Made by a program: the position numbers and the translations under genes
Shown: positions 56,967 to 64,000 of the stretch, one piece after another
How the letters are laid out: every line of letters starts with the position of its first letter
Position numbering within the stretch: position 1 is the stretch's first letter
Source: Xanthomonas sp. F10
Lineage (GTDB): Bacteria; Pseudomonadota; Gammaproteobacteria; Xanthomonadales; Xanthomonadaceae
DNA: 64,000 nucleotides
Assembly: GCF_014206815.1 (NCBI RefSeq)
Contig: NZ_JACHNP010000001.1
Location: 2,198,456 to 2,262,455 of the forward strand
Reading direction: 5' to 3'
Notes under the pieces: generated by a model
What the model saw: the letters and a program-made list of their open reading frames with translations, nothing else
Told to the model about the DNA's origin: nothing
Databases searched by the model: none

Positions 56967-59804
56967 TCAGAAGCCCAGGCGATAGCGCAGCGACACCGCA
57001 CGGTCGTCGCCGCGCGGACCGAACCGCTGGTCGTAGCCCAACCCCAGCAGCGCGCCGTTCCAGCGGGTTTGCAGGCTGGCGCCGAACAGGCCGCCCGAAC
57101 GCGCCGGCTGCAAATCCACCAGCGGCGCCCAGGCGTTCACGCCAACGAAGCTGGCCTGCCGGTCCAGCCCCTGCGCGGCCAGCGTCTGCTGCCACTCGGC
57201 ATAGCCCTGCAGCGACCAGCCGCGCCCGCCGAATCCGCCACGCAGGCCGGCCAACGCCTGGCTGCGCGAGGAACTGGCGGCACCGGCCATCAGCCCGAAG
57301 CCATCGCCGCCCTGTTCGCGGAAGCCATCGCTGTCGATGCGGCTGTAGTCGGCGGCCGCATACGGGGTCAGCCATGCCGGGCCGCGCCCGAACCGGTAGC
57401 CGACCTCGACGCTGGAGGACAGGAAGCGACCGGCGTAGCGGCTGGAGGCATCGGCGACGGTGTCGCCGAGCAGCAGGCTGCGGTCGAGCTGGCGCTGGTA
57501 CTGGCCGCTGCCCAGTTGCGCCAGCGCGTAGGCGTTGCCGGCCACCGCACCGAGATAGACCTGGCCCTGCACCTGGCGGTTGCGGCTGCGGTCCAGGCTG
57601 CCGGCGTCGCTGGCGCGACTCTCGCCGAAGGCGAAGCCGGCCACAGCGTGGTCGCCCAGGCGCAGGTCCTGGCCCATCAGCCAGCCATCGAGCTGGAACT
57701 GGCTGCCGGCGAAGCTGCCCTGCCCGGTCTCGCCCAGGCGCTGGCTCCAGGCGCCGACCGCGCGCGGCTGGTCGACCAGCGTGTCGAAGCGGCTGGACAG
57801 CGCGCGCCGCTGCAGGTCCATGGTGTCGAAGGTCATCGCGGTGGCCGCGGCATGCGCCTCGCCGGACAGGCTGCGCAGCGTCGCCGACGCCGCCGCCACG
57901 CTCGGCGACTGCTGCACCGCGCCGGCCGCCTTAAGCAGGGCGCCGTCGACCGTGGCCGGGGCCTGGCTCAGCTGCGTATTGAGCTGCGCGAACGCCGCGT
58001 CCACGCGCGTCGCCGACGCCAGGGTGGCCGCGGTGATGTTGCCGAAGCTGGCCGCGGCGGCGGTGACGCTCAGCGACTGCACGGTGATCGAGGCGCTGGT
58101 GGCGTCGTAGGACAGCGACGAGGTCAGGAACACGTTCGACGGCGTGGTCACCGAAGCGAACGTGCCGGTGAGCCCGCCATTGGCCTCCAGCACCTTGTAC
58201 GCGGTGTTGTTGACCACGTAGTCGCGCTTGCCCAGCACATACAGCGAGCCGCCCTGCAGGGTGGCGCTGCCGCCGACCGAGAGCTTGTCGCCGACCAGCA
58301 GGGCCAGGCGGCCATTGCTGCTCTGCACGTAGTTGCCGCTCAGGCTCAGCGTGGCCGCGCCGACCTGGAAGGTACCGGCATTGGCGACGCTGCCGCCGAG
58401 CGCGCCGGTGCCGACGAAGGTGGCGCCATTGCTGATCGCCACGTTGGAACTGCCGAGGCTGGCCGCACTGAGCGTGCCGCCCTGCACCTGGGTGTCGCCG
58501 CTGTAGCTGTTCTGGGTGCCGCTCAGGGTCAGCGTGCCGCTGCCCTGCTTGATCAGGCCGCCGCTGCCGGCGATGTCGTTGGCCCAGGTCGAACTACCGG
58601 TGAAGGCCACCGTGACATCGCCCCAGTCGAAGCGCCCCGGTCCCTGCACCGCCTTGCCGACGTTGAGCAGGCCGTAGCCGAACGTCGCATCCACGCCCGG
58701 CGTGCCCAGGTCGGTGGCGGTGCCGAGCAGAGTCTGCCGGACCAGGTCGTTGTTGAAATACGGGAAGGCCTGCCAGACCAGCGCCGCCGCACCGGACACC
58801 AGCGGCGCCGCGTACGAGGTGCCGCTGCCGTAGTAGTAGTCGGGGTTGCTGGTGGAGGTGGTCGCCTTGGGATCGACGAACACCTCGGTGCCGGGCGCGA
58901 CCAGGCAGTAGCGCATCGCCGCGCCGCAGGCGTTGGAATACGACGCCAGTTGCGTGCCGGTGCTCGAATCCGTCGCCGCCACCACCAGCCAGCCGCGCTC
59001 CAGGTCCGCCGCCGGCAGCGTGCCGTTGGGGCCGGCCTTGCTGGGCAACGAGGCGATGTCCGAGGGCGTGGACTTGGATTCGTTGCCGGCCGCGAACACC
59101 ACCAGGCCGCCGTAGCCGAGCACGAACGGGCGGTACTCGTCGGCGATGGCGTTGGTCGAGTTCAGGTCGGTCCAGTAGATGCCGCCCCAGGAGTTGTTCA
59201 TCACCTTGACCCCGGCATTGATCAGGTCCTGGTGCACCTGAGTCAGGCCCAGCCCGCCGCTGACCTGGTTGCCGCTGCCGCTGCCGTCGTCCTTGGGCGG
59301 GGTATCGGAAATGATGCGCGCGGACACGATCTGCGCGCCCGGCGCGATGCCGCCCGGCCACTGCCCGACCGACTTGCCCGCCGCCAGCTGCGCCACGGTG
59401 GTGCCGTGGCCGTCGACGTCGTCGACCTTGGTGTTGTTCTGGCTCGGGTCGACGTAGATCAGGTTCGACACCACCCGCCCGGCCAACGCCGGATGATTGC
59501 GGTTGACGCCGGTGTCGACCACGCCGATGCGGTAGCCGCTGCCGTCGTAACCGGCGCTGTGCGCGGCCAGCGTATTGGTCAGGGTCAGATGCGCGTCGAA
59601 CGCCGGCTGTGGCGGCGGTGGCGAGGTCGGCGGCGGTGACGTCGGCGGCGGAGGGGGCGGCGGCGGCGGTGGAGGCGGAGGCGGCGAGGTCGGCGGCGGA
59701 CTGCCGTGGACCAGATTGCCGCCACCGCCACCGCCGCCACCGCAGGACGTCAGCGCAACTGCCACAGCGGCCGCCAGCAGCGACCGCGCCATCAATGTCC
59801 GCAT
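56967..59804 (-). CDS. Lipidated subtilisin-like autotransporter
   Basis: 945 residues. The N-terminal signal ends in a lipobox (VALTSC) directly followed by a Gly run and a Pro-rich tract, so the mature protein is probably N-terminally lipidated. Subtilisin (S8) domain about 85-420: Asp in IGVVDTGVN, His in VDGHGTTVAQLA, Ser in GSGTSYAAPLVSGAAA. A PATR repeat (GSGTLTLSGTQNSYSGDTQV) leads into a beta-helical passenger, and the last 270 residues form the autotransporter barrel ending SLRYRLGF with terminal Phe. The set lipobox + polyGly + S8 + barrel recalls NalP of Neisseria. It would be exposed on the outer membrane and could process itself or other surface proteins. Confidence 0.92.
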   Translation of the reverse strand: MRTLMARSLLAAAVAVALTSCGGGGGGGGNLVHGSPPPTSPPPPPPPPPPPPPPTSPPPTSPPPPQPAFDAHLTLTNTLAAHSAGYDGSGYRIGVVDTGVNRNHPALAGRVVSNLIYVDPSQNNTKVDDVDGHGTTVAQLAAGKSVGQWPGGIAPGAQIVSARIISDTPPKDDGSGSGNQVSGGLGLTQVHQDLINAGVKVMNNSWGGIYWTDLNSTNAIADEYRPFVLGYGGLVVFAAGNESKSTPSDIASLPSKAGPNGTLPAADLERGWLVVAATDSSTGTQLASYSNACGAAMRYCLVAPGTEVFVDPKATTSTSNPDYYYGSGTSYAAPLVSGAAALVWQAFPYFNNDLVRQTLLGTATDLGTPGVDATFGYGLLNVGKAVQGPGRFDWGDVTVAFTGSSTWANDIAGSGGLIKQGSGTLTLSGTQNSYSGDTQVQGGTLSAASLGSSNVAISNGATFVGTGALGGSVANAGTFQVGAATLSLSGNYVQSSNGRLALLVGDKLSVGGSATLQGGSLYVLGKRDYVVNNTAYKVLEANGGLTGTFASVTTPSNVFLTSSLSYDATSASITVQSLSVTAAAASFGNITAATLASATRVDAAFAQLNTQLSQAPATVDGALLKAAGAVQQSPSVAAASATLRSLSGEAHAAATAMTFDTMDLQRRALSSRFDTLVDQPRAVGAWSQRLGETGQGSFAGSQFQLDGWLMGQDLRLGDHAVAGFAFGESRASDAGSLDRSRNRQVQGQVYLGAVAGNAYALAQLGSGQYQRQLDRSLLLGDTVADASSRYAGRFLSSSVEVGYRFGRGPAWLTPYAAADYSRIDSDGFREQGGDGFGLMAGAASSSRSQALAGLRGGFGGRGWSLQGYAEWQQTLAAQGLDRQASFVGVNAWAPLVDLQPARSGGLFGASLQTRWNGALLGLGYDQRFGPRGDDRAVSLRYRLGF

Positions 59805-59997
59805 GGTATTCCCCTCAGATGTCGTCTGCCGGCCATATCGGCCGGTGCTACCCCCGTTAGCGGCCGCCTACGACGGCGCTGAACAACGTCAAATCTACAC
59901 TGGAATGCAGACCATAGGACTGGCCCGGCGGTTGACGCAATTGGCAGAACCCGCGCCGCGGCCGATAATCGGCGCACCTCTTTCGTAAGGGTTTGCC

Positions 59998-61173
59998 ATG
60001 ACCGAGATCGTCATCGCCGCGGCCAAGCGCACCGCCATCGGCGCGTTCCTGGGCCAGTTCAACGGTGTGCCCACGCCGACGCTGGGCGCCGCGGCCATCC
60101 GCGCCGCGCTGGAGCAGTCCGGCATCCCCGCCGCGGACGTCTCCGAGGTCATCATGGGCTGCGTGCTGCCGGCCAATCTCGGCCAGGCTCCCGCACGCCA
60201 GGCCGCGCGCGCGGCGGGCGTGCCCGACGCCACCGGCGCCACCACCATCAACAAGGTCTGCGGCTCGGGCATGAAGGCGGTGATGCTGGGCCACGACCTG
60301 ATCAAGGCCGGCTCGGCCAGCATCGTCGTCGCCGGCGGCATGGAGTCGATGAGCAACGCGCCGCACATGCTGCCGAACTCGCGCACCGGCAACCGCTACG
60401 GCAACTTCCAGGCGGTCGATCACATGGCCTGGGACGGCCTGACCAATCCCGACGACGGCCAGGCGATGGGCGTATTCGGCGAGGCCACCGCGGAGAAGTT
60501 CGGCTTCAGCCGCCAGGACCAGGACGCGTTCGCGATCGAATCAGTGAACCGTGCGCAGGCCGCGCAGCGCGATGGCGCCTTCGCGGCGGAAATCGTTCCG
60601 GTCGCCGTCGCCACCCGCAAGGGCGAGGTGCAGGTCGACAGCGACGAGCAGCCGGGCAAGTCCGACGTGACCAAGATCCCGGCGCTGAAGCCGGCGTTCA
60701 AGAAGGACGGTACGGTCACCGCGGCCAGTTCCTCCAGCATCTCCGACGGCGCCGCCGCGCTGGTGCTGCTGGAGGCCGACGAGGCCGCACGCCGCGGCGT
60801 CGCGCCGCTGGCGCGGATCGTCGGCCACACCACCTTCTCGCAGGCCCCGGAATGGTTCACCACCGCACCGGTCGGCGCGATCCGCAAGCTGCTGGACCAG
60901 GTCGGCTGGAGCCTGGACCAGGTCGACCTGTTCGAGATCAACGAAGCCTTCGCCGTGGTGGCGATGGTGCCGATCAAGGAACTGGGCCTGGACCACGCCA
61001 AGGTCAACGTCCATGGCGGTGCCTGCGCGCTCGGCCATCCGATCGGCGCCTCCGGTGCGCGCCTGCTGGTGACATTGCTAAATGCGTTGCGCAGCCGTGG
61101 CGGCCGCCGCGGAATCGCGACCCTGTGCATCGGTGGCGGCGAAGCGACAGCGGTCGCCATCGAATTGATTTGA
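59998..61173 (+). CDS. atoB: Acetyl-CoA C-acetyltransferase (thiolase)
   Basis: 391 residues, the normal thiolase length. NKVCGSGMKAVMLGHDLI holds the acylated Cys near residue 88; GGACALGHPIGASGARLLV the His, and TLCIGGGEATAVAIE the second Cys near the C-terminus. VVAGGMESMSNAPHMLPNSR is the tetramer loop typical of biosynthetic acetoacetyl-CoA thiolases. It condenses or splits acetoacetyl-CoA. In this neighbourhood it fits acyl-CoA turnover with IcmF and leucine dehydrogenase. It is divergent from the autotransporter gene, with 193 nt between them. Confidence 0.94.
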   Translation: MTEIVIAAAKRTAIGAFLGQFNGVPTPTLGAAAIRAALEQSGIPAADVSEVIMGCVLPANLGQAPARQAARAAGVPDATGATTINKVCGSGMKAVMLGHDLIKAGSASIVVAGGMESMSNAPHMLPNSRTGNRYGNFQAVDHMAWDGLTNPDDGQAMGVFGEATAEKFGFSRQDQDAFAIESVNRAQAAQRDGAFAAEIVPVAVATRKGEVQVDSDEQPGKSDVTKIPALKPAFKKDGTVTAASSSSISDGAAALVLLEADEAARRGVAPLARIVGHTTFSQAPEWFTTAPVGAIRKLLDQVGWSLDQVDLFEINEAFAVVAMVPIKELGLDHAKVNVHGGACALGHPIGASGARLLVTLLNALRSRGGRRGIATLCIGGGEATAVAIELI

Positions 61174-61215
61174 TTGAAATTAACCCCTGAAACACAAAAA
61201 TGAATGCGCGTGCGC

Positions 61216-61250
61216 TTGACAGCCGACTTTGGCTTGTCATCATGTTGAGG
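61216..61250 (+). promoter_or_regulatory. Possible promoter upstream of the first Ala-rich lipoprotein
   Basis: TTGACA at 61216-61221 is a perfect -35 box; the best -10 (CATGTT at 61241) is 19 nt downstream and weak. The region is unusually AT-rich for this genome, consistent with a promoter. Confidence 0.45.
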
Positions 61251-61295
61251 GCGCGCATTCGCGCGTTGCCTAACTAAACGACGAGGATAGACACA

Positions 61296-61637
61296 ATGAG
61301 CATCAACAAGCTGCTGATCGCAATGGCCCTGGGCCTGGCCCTGGCCGCGTGCTCGAAGCAGGAGCAGGCCCAGGACGCCGCGCAGTCGGCTAACGAAGCC
61401 GCCACCGACGCCCAGGCTGCTGCCGACCAGTCGGCTGCCGCCGGCGCCCCGACCGCCGACGCCGCTCAGGCCGCTGCCGACACCGCTGCGACCGCCGCCA
61501 ACACCGCTGCCGACGCTTCGGCCGCTGCCGGCGCTGCCCCGACCGACGCCGCTGCCGACAAGGCTGCCGACACCGCCAAGGCTGCGGAAGACACCGCCGA
61601 CAAGGCGAAGGACGCTGCTCAGGAAGCCAAGAAGTAA
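61296..61637 (+). CDS. Ala-rich helical lipoprotein 1
   Basis: 113 residues. The signal INKLLIAMALGLALAACS has lipobox LAAC. The mature part is about half Ala with regularly spaced Asp/Lys/Gln (e.g. AADTAATAANTAADASAAAG, KAADTAKAAEDTADKAKDAA), an amphipathic helix resembling LEA-like or Lpp-like rods. The function is unknown; perhaps an abundant envelope protein. The ATG is preceded by ACGAGGATAG. A strong terminator follows. A second protein of the same type lies at 62215. Confidence 0.8.
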   Translation: MSINKLLIAMALGLALAACSKQEQAQDAAQSANEAATDAQAAADQSAAAGAPTADAAQAAADTAATAANTAADASAAAGAAPTDAAADKAADTAKAAEDTADKAKDAAQEAKK

Positions 61638-62214
61638 TCACTTCTTGCTTTTTGCAGTCCTGAAAGAGCCGCTGGTCCGCCAGCGGCTTTTTCTTTGCCT
61701 GGCGTTTGCCGAACAGCGCCGCCACGGCCGCCGCCATCGTTCCGGCGCATTGCCTTTGTTGGGCGGCGCAGGTAGCGAAGATGCCTGCCTCTCCACGGCG
61801 AGACGGCAATCGTCCGTCGTCGCGTCGCGAGCGCGCCACCCGCATGACGCCAGGCCATCGCCGCGCCACCACGCTCGCCGCAGGCAGTCCTTCGCGCACG
61901 GCCAGGAAGACGTCGCAGGGACAACCATTGCGCTCTGCGCGACACCAGGGGCGTGTACAAGGCGCCGGATGCGCATCCGTCCCACGCGCACCACGCAAAG
62001 GGCGACGCACCGAGCGCAACGATCCGCTCCCGCGCATGACGGACGCCCGCTCGCAGACCTGCGCGCCGCGGTGCCAGGCTTCCGCCACCGGCATTCCCTC
62101 CAGTGTGTCGGCCTTCCTGAACACTGACCCGCGCCACCGCCCCGCCTTGACGCAGGCTGCATGCGCGCCCGCCTAGGCTGCGCCGCGTCACCCACCCGTG
62201 GACGGAGAAGCCGC
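61638..62214. other. Region between the two Ala-rich lipoprotein genes
   Basis: 577 nt with the terminator at 61667-61696 and several open frames without protein-like sequence (Arg/His-rich readings typical of GC-rich shadow frames). Nothing else identifiable. Confidence 0.45.
61667..61696 (+). terminator. Rho-independent terminator after the first lipoprotein
   Basis: AGCCGCTGG and CCAGCGGCT form a perfect 9-bp stem with a TCCG loop, followed by a T-rich tail TTTTCTTT, 29 nt after the stop codon. Confidence 0.9.
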
Positions 62215-62568
62215 ATGAACAAGACCCCGATCGTGGCCCTGCTGGGCGCCCTCGCACTGGCCGGCTGCCAGGGCCCGGAATCGCAGCAGGCCCAGCGCGA
62301 CGCCAAGGTCGCCGCCGAGCAGACCGGCGAGGCCGCCAAGGAAGCCGCGGGCCAGGTCGCACAGACCGGTCGTGAGGTGGCCGCCGATGCCCGCGACGCC
62401 GCGCACCGTGCCGCCAACTCCGAGGCCGTGCAGGACGCCTCGGCCGCGGCCAAGGAAATGGCGGCCGACGCCAGCGAAGCCACCGCGAATGCGGCGCAGA
62501 AAGTCGCCGACAAGGCCCGCGAGAACGCCAACGAAGATCCGCACAACGGCGACCGCGAGCGCCATTGA
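62215..62568 (+). CDS. Ala-rich helical lipoprotein 2
   Basis: 117 residues. The signal KTPIVALLGALALAGCQ has lipobox LAGC. The mature part is a single long charged helix with Ala/Glu/Lys/Asp heptads (RDAKVAAEQTGEAAKEAAGQ, EATANAAQKVADKARENANE), resembling group-3 LEA or YtxH-like proteins. It is similar in design to the lipoprotein at 61296, but the sequences are not identical; a common origin is possible. The ATG is the first good start; a longer frame from 62161 is rejected. Confidence 0.8.
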   Translation: MNKTPIVALLGALALAGCQGPESQQAQRDAKVAAEQTGEAAKEAAGQVAQTGREVAADARDAAHRAANSEAVQDASAAAKEMAADASEATANAAQKVADKARENANEDPHNGDRERH

Positions 62569-62575
62569 ATCACCG

Positions 62576-62599
62576 CCGCTCCCGCCTGTGCGGGGGCGG
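62576..62599 (+). terminator. GC hairpin after the second lipoprotein
   Basis: CCGCTCCCGC and GCGGGGGCGG form a 10-bp stem (one T-G pair) with a CTGT loop, starting 8 nt after the stop. A T-run (TCTTTTTT) appears only about 45 nt later, after another small stem. Confidence 0.55.
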
Positions 62600-62698
62600 C
62601 ACCTGCGGCGCGGCGGGTACCGCGTGACGCAGCGGTTCGGGAGGTCTTTTTTGTGACGCCGGTCCAAGGCGTTTGCGCCGTCACAGTAGACTTTTGCG

Positions 62699-64000
62699 AT
62701 GCCGATCCTTCTTCGTGTGCGGGCCAGGACCCGCCTAGCCCTGCTGTTCTCCGCCGCGGTTTTCGTACTGATCGGCTTCGGCGTCTTCACCGGCGCGCAG
62801 CGCGCCATCTCCGACGCCGAGCGCGTCGCCCACACCCATGAAGTCCTGCGCAACATCGACGAGGTGCAGTCCACCTTGCTGATGACCGAGTCCTCGTTGC
62901 GCGGCTACGAACTGACCAACAACCAGGCCTACCTGACCCTCTATTACGACAGCGCCGAGCGCGTGCCGCGGCAGCTGGCGCAACTGCGCAAGCTGGTCTC
63001 CGACAATCCCGTGCAGGTCGCCAACGTGCAGGCGCTGGAGCAACTGATGAACACGCGGCTGACGCAGATGCGGCAGATGCTCGCGGTGTACCAGCGCGAC
63101 GGCCTGCAGGCGTTGCAGCAGGCGATGGCGCCCAACGTGTACCAGAGTTCCAGCGCGCTCCGCGACCAGGTGCAGCAGATGACCGACGTGGAGTTGCAGT
63201 TGCTGCAGCGTCGCGACCTGTCCAACCAGCGCAGCGCCGACCTGCTGCTGCTCCTGGCCCTGGCAGGCATTCCGTTCGGCCTGGGCAGCGTCGGCGTGGT
63301 CTACGCATTGCTGTTCCGCGAGCTGCGCAACCGCAGCAACGCCGAGCAGGCCGCCTCGGTCGCCAACGAGAGAATGGAAGCCGGCATCCGCGAGCTGGAG
63401 CGCACCACTGCCGATCTCAACGCGCTCAGCCGCTACACCGGCCTGTTGCAGAGCTGCGCGGAGCCGGCCGAAGCGCTGACGGTGACCGCGCGCCTGCTCG
63501 CTGCGCTGATGCCCGATACCGGCGGCAGCGTCTACCTGCTGCGCGCCTCGCGCGACCGCGCCGAGGCGATCGTCAGCTGGGGCGATGCGCCGGTCGGCAG
63601 CGAGCCGGCGGTGGCGCCGCAGGACTGCTGGGCCTTGCGCCGCGACAAGAGCCACTTCGTGCACGCGCAGGGCCATGACTCGGCCTGCGCGCACCTGCGC
63701 GAGGATCCGTCCGCCGTCGGCGCCAGCACCGCCTGCATTCCGCTGTCGGCGCAGGGCACGCAACTGGGCTTCGTGTACCTGGCCGGACGCAGCGCGGGCC
63801 CGCTGCCGCGCATCGCCATCGCCGAGGCGGCCGCCGAGCAGCTGTCGCTGGCCTTGAGCAACCTGCGCCTGCGCGAGTCGCTGCGCCTGCAGTCGATCCG
63901 CGACCCGCTCACCGGCCTGTTCAATCGCCGCTACCTGGAAGAATCGCTCAACCACGAACTGGCCCGCTGCGGGCGCCGGCAGATGCCGCTGTCGCTGCTG
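62699..64000 (+). CDS. CHASE3-GAF-GGDEF diguanylate cyclase (3' end beyond window)
   Basis: 434 residues visible, no stop before the window ends. A membrane helix near residues 12-30 (ALLFSAAVFVLIGFGVFTGA) and a second near 182-200 (LLLLLALAGIPFGLGSVGVV) flank a CHASE3-like helical sensor (VLRNIDEVQSTLLMTESSLR, GYELTNNQAYLTLYYDS). A cytoplasmic coiled coil leads to a GAF domain (about 240-390; CIPLSAQGTQLGFVYLAGRS). The last visible part, LQSIRDPLTGLFNRRYLEES, is the start of a GGDEF domain. The GGDEF motif itself lies outside, so activity cannot be judged. Confidence 0.9.
   Translation, partial: MPILLRVRARTRLALLFSAAVFVLIGFGVFTGAQRAISDAERVAHTHEVLRNIDEVQSTLLMTESSLRGYELTNNQAYLTLYYDSAERVPRQLAQLRKLVSDNPVQVANVQALEQLMNTRLTQMRQMLAVYQRDGLQALQQAMAPNVYQSSSALRDQVQQMTDVELQLLQRRDLSNQRSADLLLLLALAGIPFGLGSVGVVYALLFRELRNRSNAEQAASVANERMEAGIRELERTTADLNALSRYTGLLQSCAEPAEALTVTARLLAALMPDTGGSVYLLRASRDRAEAIVSWGDAPVGSEPAVAPQDCWALRRDKSHFVHAQGHDSACAHLREDPSAVGASTACIPLSAQGTQLGFVYLAGRSAGPLPRIAIAEAAAEQLSLALSNLRLRESLRLQSIRDPLTGLFNRRYLEESLNHELARCGRRQMPLSLL

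Noticed and set aside
57069-59639. An 856-codon plus-strand frame antisense to the autotransporter.
   Set aside because: Ala/Arg/Gly/Gln-rich shadow; the opposite strand has the S8 triad, lipobox and barrel.
59610-59710. Phase-variable repeat in the autotransporter Pro/Gly tract.
   Set aside because: Codons are mixed and the unit length is a multiple of three, so slippage would change length but not the frame.
61645-62127. A 160-codon plus-strand frame after the first lipoprotein.
   Set aside because: It begins within the terminator region and reads Arg/His/Ser-rich sequence with no protein-like pattern.

Overview
The window is GC-rich, densely packed bacterial chromosome with no rRNA, tRNA, prophage, insertion sequence or CRISPR array that I can see. 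The gene set, GGCTTCAGCCG-type palindromes and GGGATTGGGG / GGGACTCGGG arrays point to a Xanthomonadaceae member, most likely Xanthomonas. That placement is inferred from content; I could not run a search.

Layout. 1-7.7 kb: the 3' part of a DUF885 metallo-enzyme, homocysteine methyltransferase, a YaeR-type glyoxalase-fold protein, a DUF2147 protein, metG, a frameshifted HAD phosphatase and the relic of an efflux adaptor. 7.8-18.1 kb: a short RnfB-like ferredoxin, two unknown exported or membrane proteins, then an ECF sigma/RskA anti-sigma pair followed by a seven-gene lipid-modification operon (desaturase, FAD oxidoreductase, DUF1365, CFA synthase, DUF2878, DUF1295, second CFA-type methyltransferase), whose first six genes overlap by 4 nt at each junction. 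18.3-26.5 kb: RidA, DUF998, mprF convergent with an AcvB/VirJ-type hydrolase, an HD protein with thpR, and a ferritin-like protein. 26.9-40.6 kb: mostly housekeeping and stress genes (TPR protein, MFS exporter, old-yellow-enzyme, yjdM, CDF transporter, slyD, yegD, EAL protein, MscS-like channel, zinc-finger proteins, a YgjP-type peptidase, an S4 pseudouridine-synthase-like protein lacking the catalytic Asp, a GDSL hydrolase). 41-50 kb: secreted or envelope functions (PQQ-propeller protein, trypsin-like protease, lipase with a GH108 muramidase, an HDOD / M50 operon). 51-64 kb: fused isobutyryl-CoA mutase, leucine dehydrogenase and thiolase (branched-chain acyl-CoA metabolism), a lipidated subtilisin autotransporter, two Ala-rich lipoproteins and the start of a CHASE3-GAF-GGDEF protein.

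Themes. (i) Envelope lipid remodelling occurs twice: the ECF-linked fatty-acid operon and the mprF/acvB pair. (ii) G-rich arrays with quadruplex potential sit within a few nt of stop codons and also lie inside the linkers of MetG and the IcmF-type mutase. (iii) Three reading frames are each rescued by restoring one base in a short C or G run, so some apparent gene damage may be consensus error. The most system-like locus is the ECF-lipid operon (9.6-18.1 kb).
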